Positions 1 to 11,300 of a stretch of 64,000 nucleotides of DNA are shown piece by piece; position 1 is the stretch's first letter, and every line of letters starts with the position of its first letter. This DNA is from Deltaproteobacteria bacterium (GTDB lineage: Bacteria > Desulfobacterota > Desulfobulbia > Desulfobulbales > Desulfurivibrionaceae). Under the pieces are notes generated by a model, which worked only from the letters and a program-made list of their open reading frames with translations, made no database searches and had not been told where the DNA came from. The stretch is taken from positions 30,557 through 94,556 of the forward strand of contig JAJZRO010000008.1 in the NCBI GenBank assembly GCA_021802645.1, read 5' to 3'. The translations under genes were made by a program, and so were the position numbers.

Positions 1-313
1 ACGCGCTGGAGCCCAGCTTGTCGAGCTTGGCTTGTTGGTCCGGATCTCCGGGTTTGCCGAGGATCGCGTCCCACAGCACAGCGGTGTCGCGCCCGTGTTG
101 CTTGGCCACATCGAGGAACGAACCCACCTTATCCAGCGAATTCGCCCACGCGCTGGAGCCCAGCTTGTCGAGCTTGGCTTGTTGGTCCGGATCTCCGGGT
201 TTGCCGAGGATCGCGTCCCACAGCACAGCGGTGTCGCGCCCGTGTTGCTTGGCCACATCGAGGAACGAACCCACGGAATCCAGCGAATTCGCCCACGCGC
301 TGGAGCCCAGCTT
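1..313 (-). repeat. 147-bp in-frame tandem repeat (49 codons), two full copies plus the start of a third
   Basis: On the minus strand the unit begins at 313 with KLGSSAWANSLD and ends QQAKLD. Copy 1 spans 313-167, copy 2 spans 166-20, and copy 3 starts at 19 and runs off the window. The two full copies match at 144 of 147 bases; the three differences are adjacent and replace one whole codon (TCC Ser in copy 1, AAG Lys in copy 2). The unit has a helical, TPR-like look and forms the putative sensor region of the SIR2-STAND protein. The number of further copies is unknown. Confidence 0.95.
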
Positions 314-2473
314 GTGTGGTTCTGCTTCAATAGTTTTCCAAAATCGGATAGCTAGTTCTGGTTGGCCGCCGATTTTCGCCAACCGAACCAAATTGGGGAA
401 GTATGGCAGCGGCAAATCCCAAACTTGTTTAACAAGACCATCCGCCTTCGGAGTTATATATTCCCAAAGTCTTATCAATCGGACGGAGTTTCCGTCACGC
501 CGGAGGCGCGCGCTAAGAACGATTGCAGTCTGCAAGTGTCTTGAGGCGGCAGCGAACAGAATTTGTTCCTCATCAACGGACTGCGTCAGTGCCGCGAGAA
601 TCAGCCGCCCCCATCCTGGTTCGCGCAGTTCAAACTGACGATACTGCTTCAATTGTCCTCGCAGCGTTTGAGCGACGAGTCCGAGTTCGAACAGTTTCTT
701 AGTCTTGCCAGGATGTGGAAGCGCGTCGTTTTGGACGAGCATTTCGAGCTCTTGCGCCCCGAAAGCGGCCAAACAAACCGCGTTTTCAAGCTCTGGAGCA
801 TCAAGTCTGTCGAGCCAGTGTTTACGAACCCATGCGGAGGCTCTTGATGGAGGAAGCGGCCACCTGCCATTCTGAAAATCAGCGAGGCTGTCCAAGACTA
901 CGAAGGTGAACGCATTCAGCGCCGCGCGATAGACGGGATGCCATTCGGCGAGAGCTTCCGTCGGCGGTTCTGGCATGGGCGGACATTTTGCACCACCAAC
1001 CCGGTGATAGATATGCTTCGCCAAGCGGCCCAAGTCCTCTGGAGTGGGCTGAAGAAGGATGGCGGGGTTTGCCGGGTGCCTTTCAAAAAATGTCAAATCC
1101 TCCTCCGGAGTGACGACGACAGGCTGGTGAATCCGAGTTGCCACGAGCAGGAGGCGACCCCGGCTGTCGGAAGGCTTGGCAAGCCATTGCTGCCAGAGTT
1201 GGCGAGCGAGTTCCGGCTTGTAATGAACATTATCGAGAATCAGTAGCGTGCCAGGGCGCGCAAGGCGATTGACCGCCGCAACAGGGCTCGCCTCGACATC
1301 GTCTTCTATCTCTCGTTTGAGGTCGAGATAGAACGGGTGCAGTCGCTGCTCGCGAGAGGTTGCTACCCGGAGAGCGAGAGTGGTCTTCCCGACCGAGGCC
1401 ACATCTATGCAGCAAGCCCAACCATGCGCTTGCAGCCGCCTCAGCAGTTCAGCATCGGCAGCAAAGGCCGGCACGATTCCATCGACGTATTCCTGACGGG
1501 ACGGAAATGGGTCACTCGCCCCAGAAACATGGAAAAGCGGAAATTGGTCATCAACCTGAACGAACGGCCAACAGCGAGCCGCCGGAGTAACTGAGCGAAG
1601 CATGACCGGCAACTCGTCGTGCGACGGATAGCCAATGGACCGCAGGTTAGGCGGCTTGTTTGAACGAGCGGCGATTTCCTTAGCCTTGTCATCACGCGCC
1701 AGAAAGAAGTCTGGCAAACCACTTTCTCCCCATCCTTTGCTCCACTCAAGGAGGCGACCAAGATTTGGGTCATCTAACCCGTCACCACAGCCCACGTAAA
1801 TCCACGACCAGTTGAGCCAAAGTGTCCTGAAAAGTTGCTGTAGATCAACATCGGCAACCACGCGGTCGTAGGATGAGCGCCCCAGCACGATTGAGGACGG
1901 GCGCTGCCAGTGGCCGTGGATATGCAGAATGCCTGCCTTCTGCCGTGTCATGACGCGATGGAAATCCGCGTGTTCCTCCCAAGTCACGGGAGGCGCGCCC
2001 GTGATATCACTGAGAAGATTGTCGTAATTGGTCGTCAGCAGAAGCACCCCCGCTTCGTGGAGGTCGCGCAAGGCGTCTAGCGGGGCTTTGGCTTTCTCCT
2101 CATTCCGAGCCTTGAAACTGGCGAATGCGGTTTCGAGCCATTGGGCAAACACCTTTTCATCAGGCGTGTTGAGGACTTGCTCCACGGCTTCTGCGTGCTG
2201 AAGGGCTGTTTGAAGATTGAAGTGTGAAAACGCCGCGTTCAATGACGATTCAAGTCTATCGCCGTGGCTCTTCGTGAAGTAGTTGATAGCGACAAGATGC
2301 CGAATGCCATGCTTCAATAGACCAAGCCAAGAGGCATGAGATAGGCCCGTCGCGTTAATCGCCACTCCTGTGCCAACGACTACCACCACCTGTGGACGCG
2401 ACCTGTCGATCAGTTTGGCAATCTGATTCAGATCGGGCGAAAGGGACAGTGTAATTGTATTCGAGTTGACCAT
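1..2473 (-). CDS. SIR2-like domain / STAND NTPase / repeat protein, 3' end beyond the window
   Basis: The frame is open from ATG at 2473 to the window edge (824 codons visible), with an in-frame stop 9 codons upstream of the ATG and no clear Shine-Dalgarno. Residues 1-295 resemble a SIR2-like NAD-processing domain: VVVGTG at 31-36, TTNYD with N149, HGH with H186, and GCGDGLDDPN near 228-237. Residues 350-495 resemble an NB-ARC/STAND NTPase: Walker A-like DVASVGKTT (357-365), Walker B LLILDN (410-415), and LLLVATR (441-447) at the sensor position. From 721 there is a 49-residue tandem repeat. Known SIR2-STAND proteins (Avs5-like) degrade NAD when a phage protein binds the C-terminal sensor; that role here is inferred. 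Codons use more A/T than the neighbours, which suggests horizontal acquisition. The full length and any partner genes lie to the left. Confidence 0.85.
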   Translation of the reverse strand, partial: MVNSNTITLSLSPDLNQIAKLIDRSRPQVVVVVGTGVAINATGLSHASWLGLLKHGIRHLVAINYFTKSHGDRLESSLNAAFSHFNLQTALQHAEAVEQVLNTPDEKVFAQWLETAFASFKARNEEKAKAPLDALRDLHEAGVLLLTTNYDNLLSDITGAPPVTWEEHADFHRVMTRQKAGILHIHGHWQRPSSIVLGRSSYDRVVADVDLQQLFRTLWLNWSWIYVGCGDGLDDPNLGRLLEWSKGWGESGLPDFFLARDDKAKEIAARSNKPPNLRSIGYPSHDELPVMLRSVTPAARCWPFVQVDDQFPLFHVSGASDPFPSRQEYVDGIVPAFAADAELLRRLQAHGWACCIDVASVGKTTLALRVATSREQRLHPFYLDLKREIEDDVEASPVAAVNRLARPGTLLILDNVHYKPELARQLWQQWLAKPSDSRGRLLLVATRIHQPVVVTPEEDLTFFERHPANPAILLQPTPEDLGRLAKHIYHRVGGAKCPPMPEPPTEALAEWHPVYRAALNAFTFVVLDSLADFQNGRWPLPPSRASAWVRKHWLDRLDAPELENAVCLAAFGAQELEMLVQNDALPHPGKTKKLFELGLVAQTLRGQLKQYRQFELREPGWGRLILAALTQSVDEEQILFAAASRHLQTAIVLSARLRRDGNSVRLIRLWEYITPKADGLVKQVWDLPLPYFPNLVRLAKIGGQPELAIRFWKTIEAEPHKLGSSAWANSLDSVGSFLDVAKQHGRDTAVLWDAILGKPGDPDQQAKLDKLGSSAWANSLDKVGSFLDVAKQHGRDTAVLWDAILGKPGDPDQQAKLDKLGSSA

Positions 2474-2665
2474 AGGAGATCGTGCGTCTTCATTGTCTCA
2501 TCGGCCCCAGCATTAATATCAACTGGTTTTCCGCTTTTTAACCGGACCTGTGCCGTTTGCCTATTTTTCGGGCGCCAAGCGCTTATCTGGTTAGGTGCTT
2601 TGATCGACGGACTCCCGGCAAACTGCCCAAAGCCGAAAGAGTCAGCCGGGCAGTCGAGTTCAAAC

Positions 2666-3451
2666 TCACTTCTTCTTCCCGTTCGCCTCCAGGGCTTCGA
2701 GGTAGGGGCCGAAAAGGTCCTGGTAATCGCGTAATCCTTTCTTCAAGATGGTGGGCATCTGCGTCACCTCATGGTCGTTCACCACCAGGTTGGCGCTGCA
2801 CGAGAGGGCCTCCAGGTCATAGAGGGTGTGGAACGTCGGGCCGACGAGGACGTAGTACAGAGAGCGGCGGGTGGCCATGGGCAGCTCGCACATGTGGCGG
2901 TGGAAGGTGGACTTCTTGAGGTCGCCGCCCTCGAAGCCGACATGAAAGACCACGGCGGCAAAGTGGACAAACCGCATGCGCTCCATGGCCGCACCGCTTG
3001 ATTCCGGAAACTCCGGCTGATAGCCCAGAGTGCTGAAGGCCTCGGCCACGGTGGTGCGGGCCGGACCGGCCGCCATCAGGATCATCACCAGCGGGACATT
3101 TTTCACCACCTCCTGCGCCTGATACTCGCCGGCGGCAAGCCAGGCCACGTCCGGCGGCTTGGGGGCGGTTGGCGGCGGCTTCAGCGGCTGCGGCGCCTTT
3201 TTCACCACCTCGACCATCCTTTCCACCGGCCGGTCCTCGGACCCGGCATGTTCGGCGTAAAGCACATTGCCCATCACCCCGCTCTCTTCCGCGGTACCGT
3301 CCCGGCGCAGGTAGATCGGCTGCTTGCAGAGGGGGCAACCGAGTTTCAAGGTTTTACCCTCGGCCAGCGCGTTCAGCGCCTTCTGCACCTTCTCCTGCTG
3401 CGCCTCGGTAAGATGCAACTCTTTCCGGCAATGGGGGCAATGGGACAACAT
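2666..3451 (-). CDS. Zinc-ribbon protein of unknown function
   Basis: 261 residues. The N-terminus has a CPHC motif at residues 5-8 and a CPLC motif at 39-42, together a four-cysteine zinc ribbon like those at the start of many Desulfobacterota hypotheticals. A Pro/Lys-rich linker (about 85-100) leads to a globular domain (about 105-255) with no motif I recognise. There is no signal peptide, so it is probably cytoplasmic. It lies downstream of pilT/U on the same strand with a 93-bp gap and may be co-transcribed with it. A regulatory or pilus-related role would be guesswork. Confidence 0.7.
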   Translation of the reverse strand: MLSHCPHCRKELHLTEAQQEKVQKALNALAEGKTLKLGCPLCKQPIYLRRDGTAEESGVMGNVLYAEHAGSEDRPVERMVEVVKKAPQPLKPPPTAPKPPDVAWLAAGEYQAQEVVKNVPLVMILMAAGPARTTVAEAFSTLGYQPEFPESSGAAMERMRFVHFAAVVFHVGFEGGDLKKSTFHRHMCELPMATRRSLYYVLVGPTFHTLYDLEALSCSANLVVNDHEVTQMPTILKKGLRDYQDLFGPYLEALEANGKKK

Positions 3452-3544
3452 GCTCTTCCTCCGTTCCCAATCAGACGTTCACGCTGGCGGCCTCGCGGCG
3501 CGGTCCCCTCTGCTTGCGGAACCCGCCAACGCCTGGCAGCCTGG

Positions 3545-4723
3545 TTAATATCCTTTGCGTTTGTGGGGATCTTCCTGCTCTTCCATGCCGAGCCCGGTGA
3601 TCTGGGTGGTCTCCTCGCCGCGCGCCGCCTTGATCCGGTCGAGCCCGCGGCTGATCGTGGTCCGGCGGGTGCAGTAGGCCAGCGCGGTCTCCTCGGTGAC
3701 GATCCCCTGCTCGAAGAGTTCGAGGATATGCTGGTCAAAGGTCTGCCAGCCCATGGCCCTGGCATCGGTGATGATGTCGTAGTAGGTCTTGTCCTCGGAC
3801 TCGCCGTTCATGATGAGTTCCCGCACCCGCAGGTTCATGCCCATGATCTCGAACGCCGCCACCCGGCCGCCGCCGATCTTCGGCAACAGGCGCTGGCAGA
3901 TGATCCAGCGGATGGTGTCCACCAGGCGGTTGCGGACCTGCGCCTGTTCCTCCTGCTCGAACATGCCGAGGATGCGATTGATGGTCTGGCCGGCGTCCAC
4001 GGTATGGAGGGTGGAGAGCACGAGATGGCCGGTCTCTGCCGCGGACATGCCGATCTCCATGGTCTCGCGGTCGCGCATCTCGCCCACCAGGATGATCTTC
4101 GGCGCCTGGCGCAAGGCGGCCCGCAGGCCCGAGGCAAAGGCGTCGAAATCGTTGCCCAGCTCCCGCTGGTTGAAGGTGGCCAGCCGGTGCGGATGCACGA
4201 ACTCGATCGGGTCTTCCAGGGTGACGATGTGTTCGGGTCGTTCGTCGTTGAACTTGTCGAGCAGGGCCGCGAGGCTGGTGGTCTTGCCGGAGCCGGTGGC
4301 GCCGGTCACCAGGATGAAGCCGTTGCGCTCGATGGTCATCTTGTTGAAGATCGGCGGCAGGTTCAACTGGCTGATGGTGGGGATTTGGGTGGGCAACTGG
4401 CGCAGGACGGTGGAGAGGTTGCCCTTCTGGGAGAAGACGTTGACGCGAAACCGCGCCTTGTCGCCCAGCCAGTAGGAAAGGTCGCAGGAGCCGTGGGTTA
4501 CCAGATCGTTGAGCAGCCGCTGGTTGCCGCGGATCAGGTTGAGGGCGAAGACCTCGGTCTGGAAGGGAGTAAGCGCCTCCACGGCCGGCTCTACCTTTAC
4601 CGGCACGAGCTGGCCGCCGGTCTCGACCTGCAACGGCCGCCCCACCGTGATGTTGAGGTCGGAGACGTTGCCGTAGGTCTCCAACATCGCCGAGATCCAG
4701 TAATCCACTTCCGGTTGCTTCAT
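3545..4723 (-). CDS. pilT: Type IV pilus retraction ATPase, PilT/PilU family
   Basis: A hexameric cytoplasmic ATPase that powers pilus retraction. The start chosen is ATG 4723, preceded by a purine-rich AAGGGGGGCG, rather than an ATG six codons upstream; this gives 392 residues, within the family range. It shows Walker A GATGSGKTT, an Asp box after LEDPIEF, Walker B-type IILVGEMRD and the His-box region HLVLSTLHT. The C-terminal AIRNLIRE signature of classical PilT is replaced by RVRELIMNG, so PilU or another paralogue is possible. No other pilus gene is in the window. mltA lies 61 bp upstream on the same strand. Confidence 0.9.
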   Translation of the reverse strand: MKQPEVDYWISAMLETYGNVSDLNITVGRPLQVETGGQLVPVKVEPAVEALTPFQTEVFALNLIRGNQRLLNDLVTHGSCDLSYWLGDKARFRVNVFSQKGNLSTVLRQLPTQIPTISQLNLPPIFNKMTIERNGFILVTGATGSGKTTSLAALLDKFNDERPEHIVTLEDPIEFVHPHRLATFNQRELGNDFDAFASGLRAALRQAPKIILVGEMRDRETMEIGMSAAETGHLVLSTLHTVDAGQTINRILGMFEQEEQAQVRNRLVDTIRWIICQRLLPKIGGGRVAAFEIMGMNLRVRELIMNGESEDKTYYDIITDARAMGWQTFDQHILELFEQGIVTEETALAYCTRRTTISRGLDRIKAARGEETTQITGLGMEEQEDPHKRKGY

Positions 4724-4784
4724 ACGCCCCCCTTGTTGCATCGGCCCTGCGGCTCGTTCCTGCCTTGCCTGCCCACCACCAATC

Positions 4785-6017
4785 CTACCGAATTTCCGCC
4801 GGCCCTGACAACCCTTTCTTTTCGATCAGGAACAACAACGCCGCCGGATGTTTGGCCGCCCCGGCCGCGGCCTGGGCGTATGGCCCATCCCCCCAGAAGA
4901 GATCCGCCCGGCCGCTCCCGACGATGGCCGACCCGCAGTCCTGATTGAGCACGAAGCGACCAAAGGGGTCCCAGCCGATGATCTCGCCTGCCTGGTTGAC
5001 CCGCGGCTTGCGGGCCTGCACCCAGGCCAGGGCGCCGGGCGGGAAACAGCGCTGATCCAGGGCCAGCGAGCGGCCGGCCGTCAGCGGCACCCCGAAACAC
5101 CCGTGCGGCCCGGCTTCGTCATTGTCGCCCCAGCGGAAAAAGACGTAGGACTCGTTGGTCTGTAGAATGCGGTCGCGTTCCGCCGGCGGCAAGGCGCCGA
5201 GATACTGGACCAGGCGGGGCAGGTCTACCTCGGCCCGCCGCAGCCTGCCTTCGTCGATCAGCACCTTGCCGATGCTCCGGTAGGGGCGGCCGTTCTTGCC
5301 GGCAAACTGGACCCGGCGGACGCTGCCGTCCAGCAATCGCACCTTGCCGGAGCCCTGCACCTGAAAAATGAAGGGGGCCAGGGGGTCGGTCAGATAGACC
5401 AGTTCCTGGCCGGCGAGCCGATGGTCGTTTTCGATCTCGGCCCGACTCCAGTACGGCAGGAATCGACCGTCCTGGTCGCGGCCCCATTCCCTGCCATGGG
5501 CGCCTTCGCGTTCGACCAGGTCAGCGGGCCGCCGGTAGAGGGGGTAGCGGTAGAGGCTGTCCGGCGTAAGGCTCCCCTCGGCCAGCGGCTCGAAATAGCC
5601 GGTCAGCAGGATCCGGTCCGGTCTTTCCCGGCTGCCGGCCTGGCAGATGGTGAAACGATCCGCCAAGATCTGCCCGAGGGTCTGACTGTCCGGCGCCTGC
5701 CGCACCAACTGCTGGAAGTCGCGAAGCGATGCCGCCAGCTCCGCCACGGTATACCTCGCGCCGCAGAGGCGATACTCCCGCTCAAGGGGCAACTGTTCCA
5801 GCAGGCGCAGGCTCTGGTCGACCGCCCCGTCAAGGCCGGCGAAATCGAGATCATCCTGGAAGGTCACCAGGCTGCCCGCTGGCAGCCGCGAAACCTCGCA
5901 CTGCCCCTGGGCTTGCGCCACGGCACCCCAGTTGCAGCAACAGCACAAAACGACCAGAGGCAGCAGCGCCCGCGCCAGCGTGGCCAGACCGGCCCTGAGA
6001 GAGACACGACATTCCAT
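4785..6017 (-). CDS. mltA: Membrane-bound lytic murein transglycosylase A
   Basis: Cleaves the peptidoglycan glycan strand to 1,6-anhydro-muropeptides. The start is placed at ATG 6017 (410 residues), because the hydrophobic export segment (LATLARALLPLVVL) then follows a short charged N-terminus; an upstream in-frame extension looks noncoding. The C-terminal 3D domain carries the family signature, with the catalytic Asp in NQDCGSAI followed by GRADLFWG. The signal region contains CCCC, so lipidation at one of these cysteines is possible. It heads a minus-strand run with pilT/U. Confidence 0.9.
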   Translation of the reverse strand: MECRVSLRAGLATLARALLPLVVLCCCCNWGAVAQAQGQCEVSRLPAGSLVTFQDDLDFAGLDGAVDQSLRLLEQLPLEREYRLCGARYTVAELAASLRDFQQLVRQAPDSQTLGQILADRFTICQAGSRERPDRILLTGYFEPLAEGSLTPDSLYRYPLYRRPADLVEREGAHGREWGRDQDGRFLPYWSRAEIENDHRLAGQELVYLTDPLAPFIFQVQGSGKVRLLDGSVRRVQFAGKNGRPYRSIGKVLIDEGRLRRAEVDLPRLVQYLGALPPAERDRILQTNESYVFFRWGDNDEAGPHGCFGVPLTAGRSLALDQRCFPPGALAWVQARKPRVNQAGEIIGWDPFGRFVLNQDCGSAIVGSGRADLFWGDGPYAQAAAGAAKHPAALLFLIEKKGLSGPAEIR

Positions 6018-6192
6018 GGCCAGACTATAGCAGCCGCAACGGAAAAGTACAGCCCTTCTCACGTCGAGCGGACAACCACCTGACACGCCGATGCCCGCCA
6101 GAGCATCCATTTTTCCCTTGTCGCCTTCTCGCCCCATGTGCTAAAGAAAGGGCGGAGGGATGCTTGTTTCCGGCTATTTGTTATGAGAAGGC

Positions 6193-6242
6193 GCATACAC
6201 GTAAGTTCCCAGGGGAGTTTCTCGCCCAAGGCGGGTGTATGC
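6193..6242 (+). promoter_or_regulatory. Inverted repeat in the acs leader
   Basis: GCATACAC at 6193-6200 and GTGTATGC at 6235-6242 are perfect 8-bp inverted arms. Between them sits a small CGCC/GGCG hairpin. The element ends about 20 bp before the acs ribosome-binding site (TAGGAGAGG), so it could be an RNA structure in the leader or an operator. No known family is recognised. Confidence 0.35.
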
Positions 6243-6273
6243 CGTAATTCCAACAACTGCTAGGAGAGGCAAG

Positions 6274-8268
<1,995 letters not shown>

Positions 8269-8295
8269 GCTCCAACGCCATCAAGAGACAAACAA

Positions 8296-8327
8296 AAAAG
8301 GCGCCGGGAAATCCCGGCGCCTTTCTT
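8296..8327. terminator. Bidirectional intrinsic terminator between acs and the autotransporter gene
   Basis: GGCGCCGGGA and TCCCGGCGCC form a perfect 10-bp GC-rich stem with a two-base loop, flanked by an A-tract on the left and TTTCTT on the right. On the minus strand the stem is followed by TTTTTTGTTT. It therefore fits termination of both convergent genes. Confidence 0.9.
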
Positions 8328-8375
8328 GTCTTCTGTCCATCCGGCCAGCCCTGCGGCCCAACAAATACCCTGTCT

Positions 8376-11300
8376 TTAAAACGGTACCTTGAGCTTAAGA
8401 CTGACCACCTGATTCGTGTAATCCTGCCGGCCATCGACATCATAACGGGCCGCGATAGTGGTACCATTGGCGGCCAGCATTTCGAAACCAAGGCCGCCCT
8501 GCATGACGACGGTGGCCGGATCGAGCCCTTTGGTGATAAAGGCCGACCCGCCGCCCGCGAAGGTGGAGGTCACCGAGGACTGGCTGGCCAGGAAATCATA
8601 GCCGATCCCCACATGGCCGGTGAGCTTCGCCCGATCGGTGAGGGCATAGGCCGCCCGGCCGCCCGCGGAGACCACCAGGGAATCCTCGCTGTCGCTATCC
8701 ACATGCAGATTAGCAGCACCGGCGCCGGTTTCGGTATAGTCCTCGGCGTTCACATAGGTATATTGGGCGCGAAGATAGGGGGCGAGGGTAGTTTTCTCGT
8801 TCACCTTGTAACGGTGCTCCAATTCCGCATCGAGCAGGGTGTGCCAGCTCGTATAATCGGCACTGGCGATCCGGTTCAGACCGCCGAACTGGATATCCCG
8901 CGAGGAGTCGTTGTCGTTGAGGCCGAAGGCCGCCTGCAGGTTCAGGCTGGTCGCTTCGCTCAATTCGTCGGTGGCATAGAGACTCACCTGATAGGTGTTG
9001 ATGTCGAGATTCGCGCGGGTGATCGGCGAATCGCCGTCTACATCACCCTTGGCAAAGGAGAGCGCCGCACCGAGCCGCCAAGCCTCGCTCACCTTGCCAT
9101 CCGCGCCCATAGCCAACCCGTAGCTGTTGGCGCTGTAACCCGTCACCCCTTTCCTTTCGCTCTGGTCGGTCCAGGAATAGAAGGGCTGCACCCAAAAAGC
9201 ACGATCTTTGAACAACGGCTCGCCGGAAGAAAGGCCGTGCTCCCCGCTCATCCGTTCATGCACCACCTGCGAGCCGCTGCTGCCCGCAACGCCCATCGCG
9301 ATCTGTCCGCCGTTGCCGGCCAAAGCGGGCATGAGCTGCGAGACGGCCTGACCGACCTCGGTGGCCGTGCCAAGCGAGCCCAGGGCATTGAGCACGGTCT
9401 GCATGTCGCCGGTGGCGCCCGCAGTCTGGATCGCATCCAGGGCGCCGGCCACGCCGGCGGCGGCAGGAAAGGCGCCGCCCCCGCTCACCGCCTGAGTATA
9501 GTTCATTCCCTGTTCGGCGGTCAGATCGATGGCATTGCCGTTCACCGTTGCCGTAAAGTTCCACACGGCACTGTTGTCGGTGACGGTGAGGGCGCCGGCG
9601 TGAAGCGTCCCGGCAGAAAGCACATTGCGCAGCACGTTGCCGTTGGCCAGGGTATCGCCGGAGCTGACCTTGACGTCGATCTTGTTGCTGGCAGTCAGAT
9701 CGGCAGTGCCGGTCACCACCAGTTTGCCATAGTTGCTGGCGCTGGAGGCACCGGTCTGGAAGATGCCGCTCGCGTTCTGGGTATAGTCGCCGGTAATGGT
9801 CACCAGATTTCCGGCCGCCACCGAGAGAGTGCCGCTGTTGTGAACACCGTTCGCAACGGTCACGTCGTGGCCCATGTTGAAGAGACCACCGTTGGCGATG
9901 TTGAACGTCCCCACGTCGAAAGTGCTTTCCGAGGCAAAGGTGCCGTTCACATTGACGGTGCCGGTGCCGGAGACCGCATCTGTGATCCTTGCGGCAGTGC
10001 CGTTGATGTTAAGTGTACCGTTGTCGGTTACGCCGCCGCTGGCAGTAAGGGTGTTCCCAAGATCGAGAGTCCCGCCATTGGCAATGGTGAAAGTGTCGAC
10101 GCTGAAGTTATTCTCTGTGGCGAAGGTGCCGTTCACATTCACCGTACCGGTGCCGGAGACCGCATCTGTGATCCTTGCGGCAGTGCCGTTGATGTTAAGT
10201 GTACCGTTGTCGGTTACGCCGCCGCTGGCAGTAAGGGTGTTCCCAAGATCGAGAGTCCCGCCATTGGCGATGGTGAAAGTGTCGACGCTGAAGTTATTCT
10301 CTGTGGCGAAGGTGCCGTTCACATTCACCGTAGAACCGGCCAGGCCGGTCACCGCACCGGTGACCCGGCCGCTGGCGCCATTGAGGTTCAGGGTGCCATC
10401 GGCCAGCTCCACGGCGCCATCAAGAAGGCCGGTGTTGGTAATGACGACCGGACTGGTCGGATTGGTGATATAAATGGCGTAGTTGCCGCCCTGAATGGTG
10501 CCACTGTTGGTGATCCCGCCGTTTACAGCGCTGCTTTGGACACGAATGCCCGTCCCAGCCCCCTGAATGGTGCCGTTGTTCACGACGGCGCCGGTGATGG
10601 TGCTGTTGTTGACGTAGATGCCCACCGAAGTGGAACCCTTGATGGTGCCGGTATTGGTAATGTCTCCACCAATGGAGCTGTTATTCTGCACCATTATCCC
10701 GAACTGCCGCCCTGAGATGATGCCGGAATTGGTGATGTTGCCGGTAACGGTGCTGCTCGAAAGATAGATACCCGCCGAATTGGTGCCGGTGATGTGGGCG
10801 CCGACGTTGTTGACAATGCTGCCGATGTTGCTGTTGCTTACGGCGTAGATACCTGCCTGACCGGTAATGATACCGGAGTTGGTGATGCTGCCGGAGACGG
10901 TGCCGCCCGAAAGATAGATACCTGCCGTACCGGGGGGAGAACCCGCCTGGATGGTAGCGCCCGCATGGTTGGTGATGGAATCCACCGTGCTGCCGTTGCC
11001 GATATAGATGCCGTAAGAACCGCCAGAAATCGTACCGGAGTTGTCAATGCCCCCGGTGACGGTGCTATTGCTGTTGACGTAGATACCCGCCGAGTTGGTG
11101 CCGGTAATGTGGCCGCCCGTGTTGTTGACGATGCTGCCGTTGATGGTGCTGTTATTACTGATCGAGATGCCGTGCTGGTTGCCGGAAATAGTGCCGCTGT
11201 TCTCGATGGCACTGGCCACGTTGCCGGTGGCGCCGACCGTACTGCTGTTGTTGATGGAGATACCGTCCTGGCCGCCGGAAATGGTACCGGCATTGGTGAT

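Noticed and set aside
1-313. CRISPR array or similar short-repeat locus
   Set aside because: The repeats are 147 bp, contiguous and in frame; no spacers.
20-313. Diversity-generating retroelement variable region
   Set aside because: The codon change is not adenine-specific (TCC versus AAG), and no reverse transcriptase or template repeat is visible in the window.
18-638. Plus-strand open frames over the left-edge repeats
   Set aside because: They are antisense to the SIR2-STAND gene; the repeats preserve the minus-strand frame with sensible domains, whereas the plus frames have no motif or ribosome-binding site.
2575-2610. Integron attC-like core (GTTAGGT at 2591)
   Set aside because: Only one core-like heptamer; no matching RYYYAAC partner with the expected stem, and it lies upstream of the gene rather than after it.
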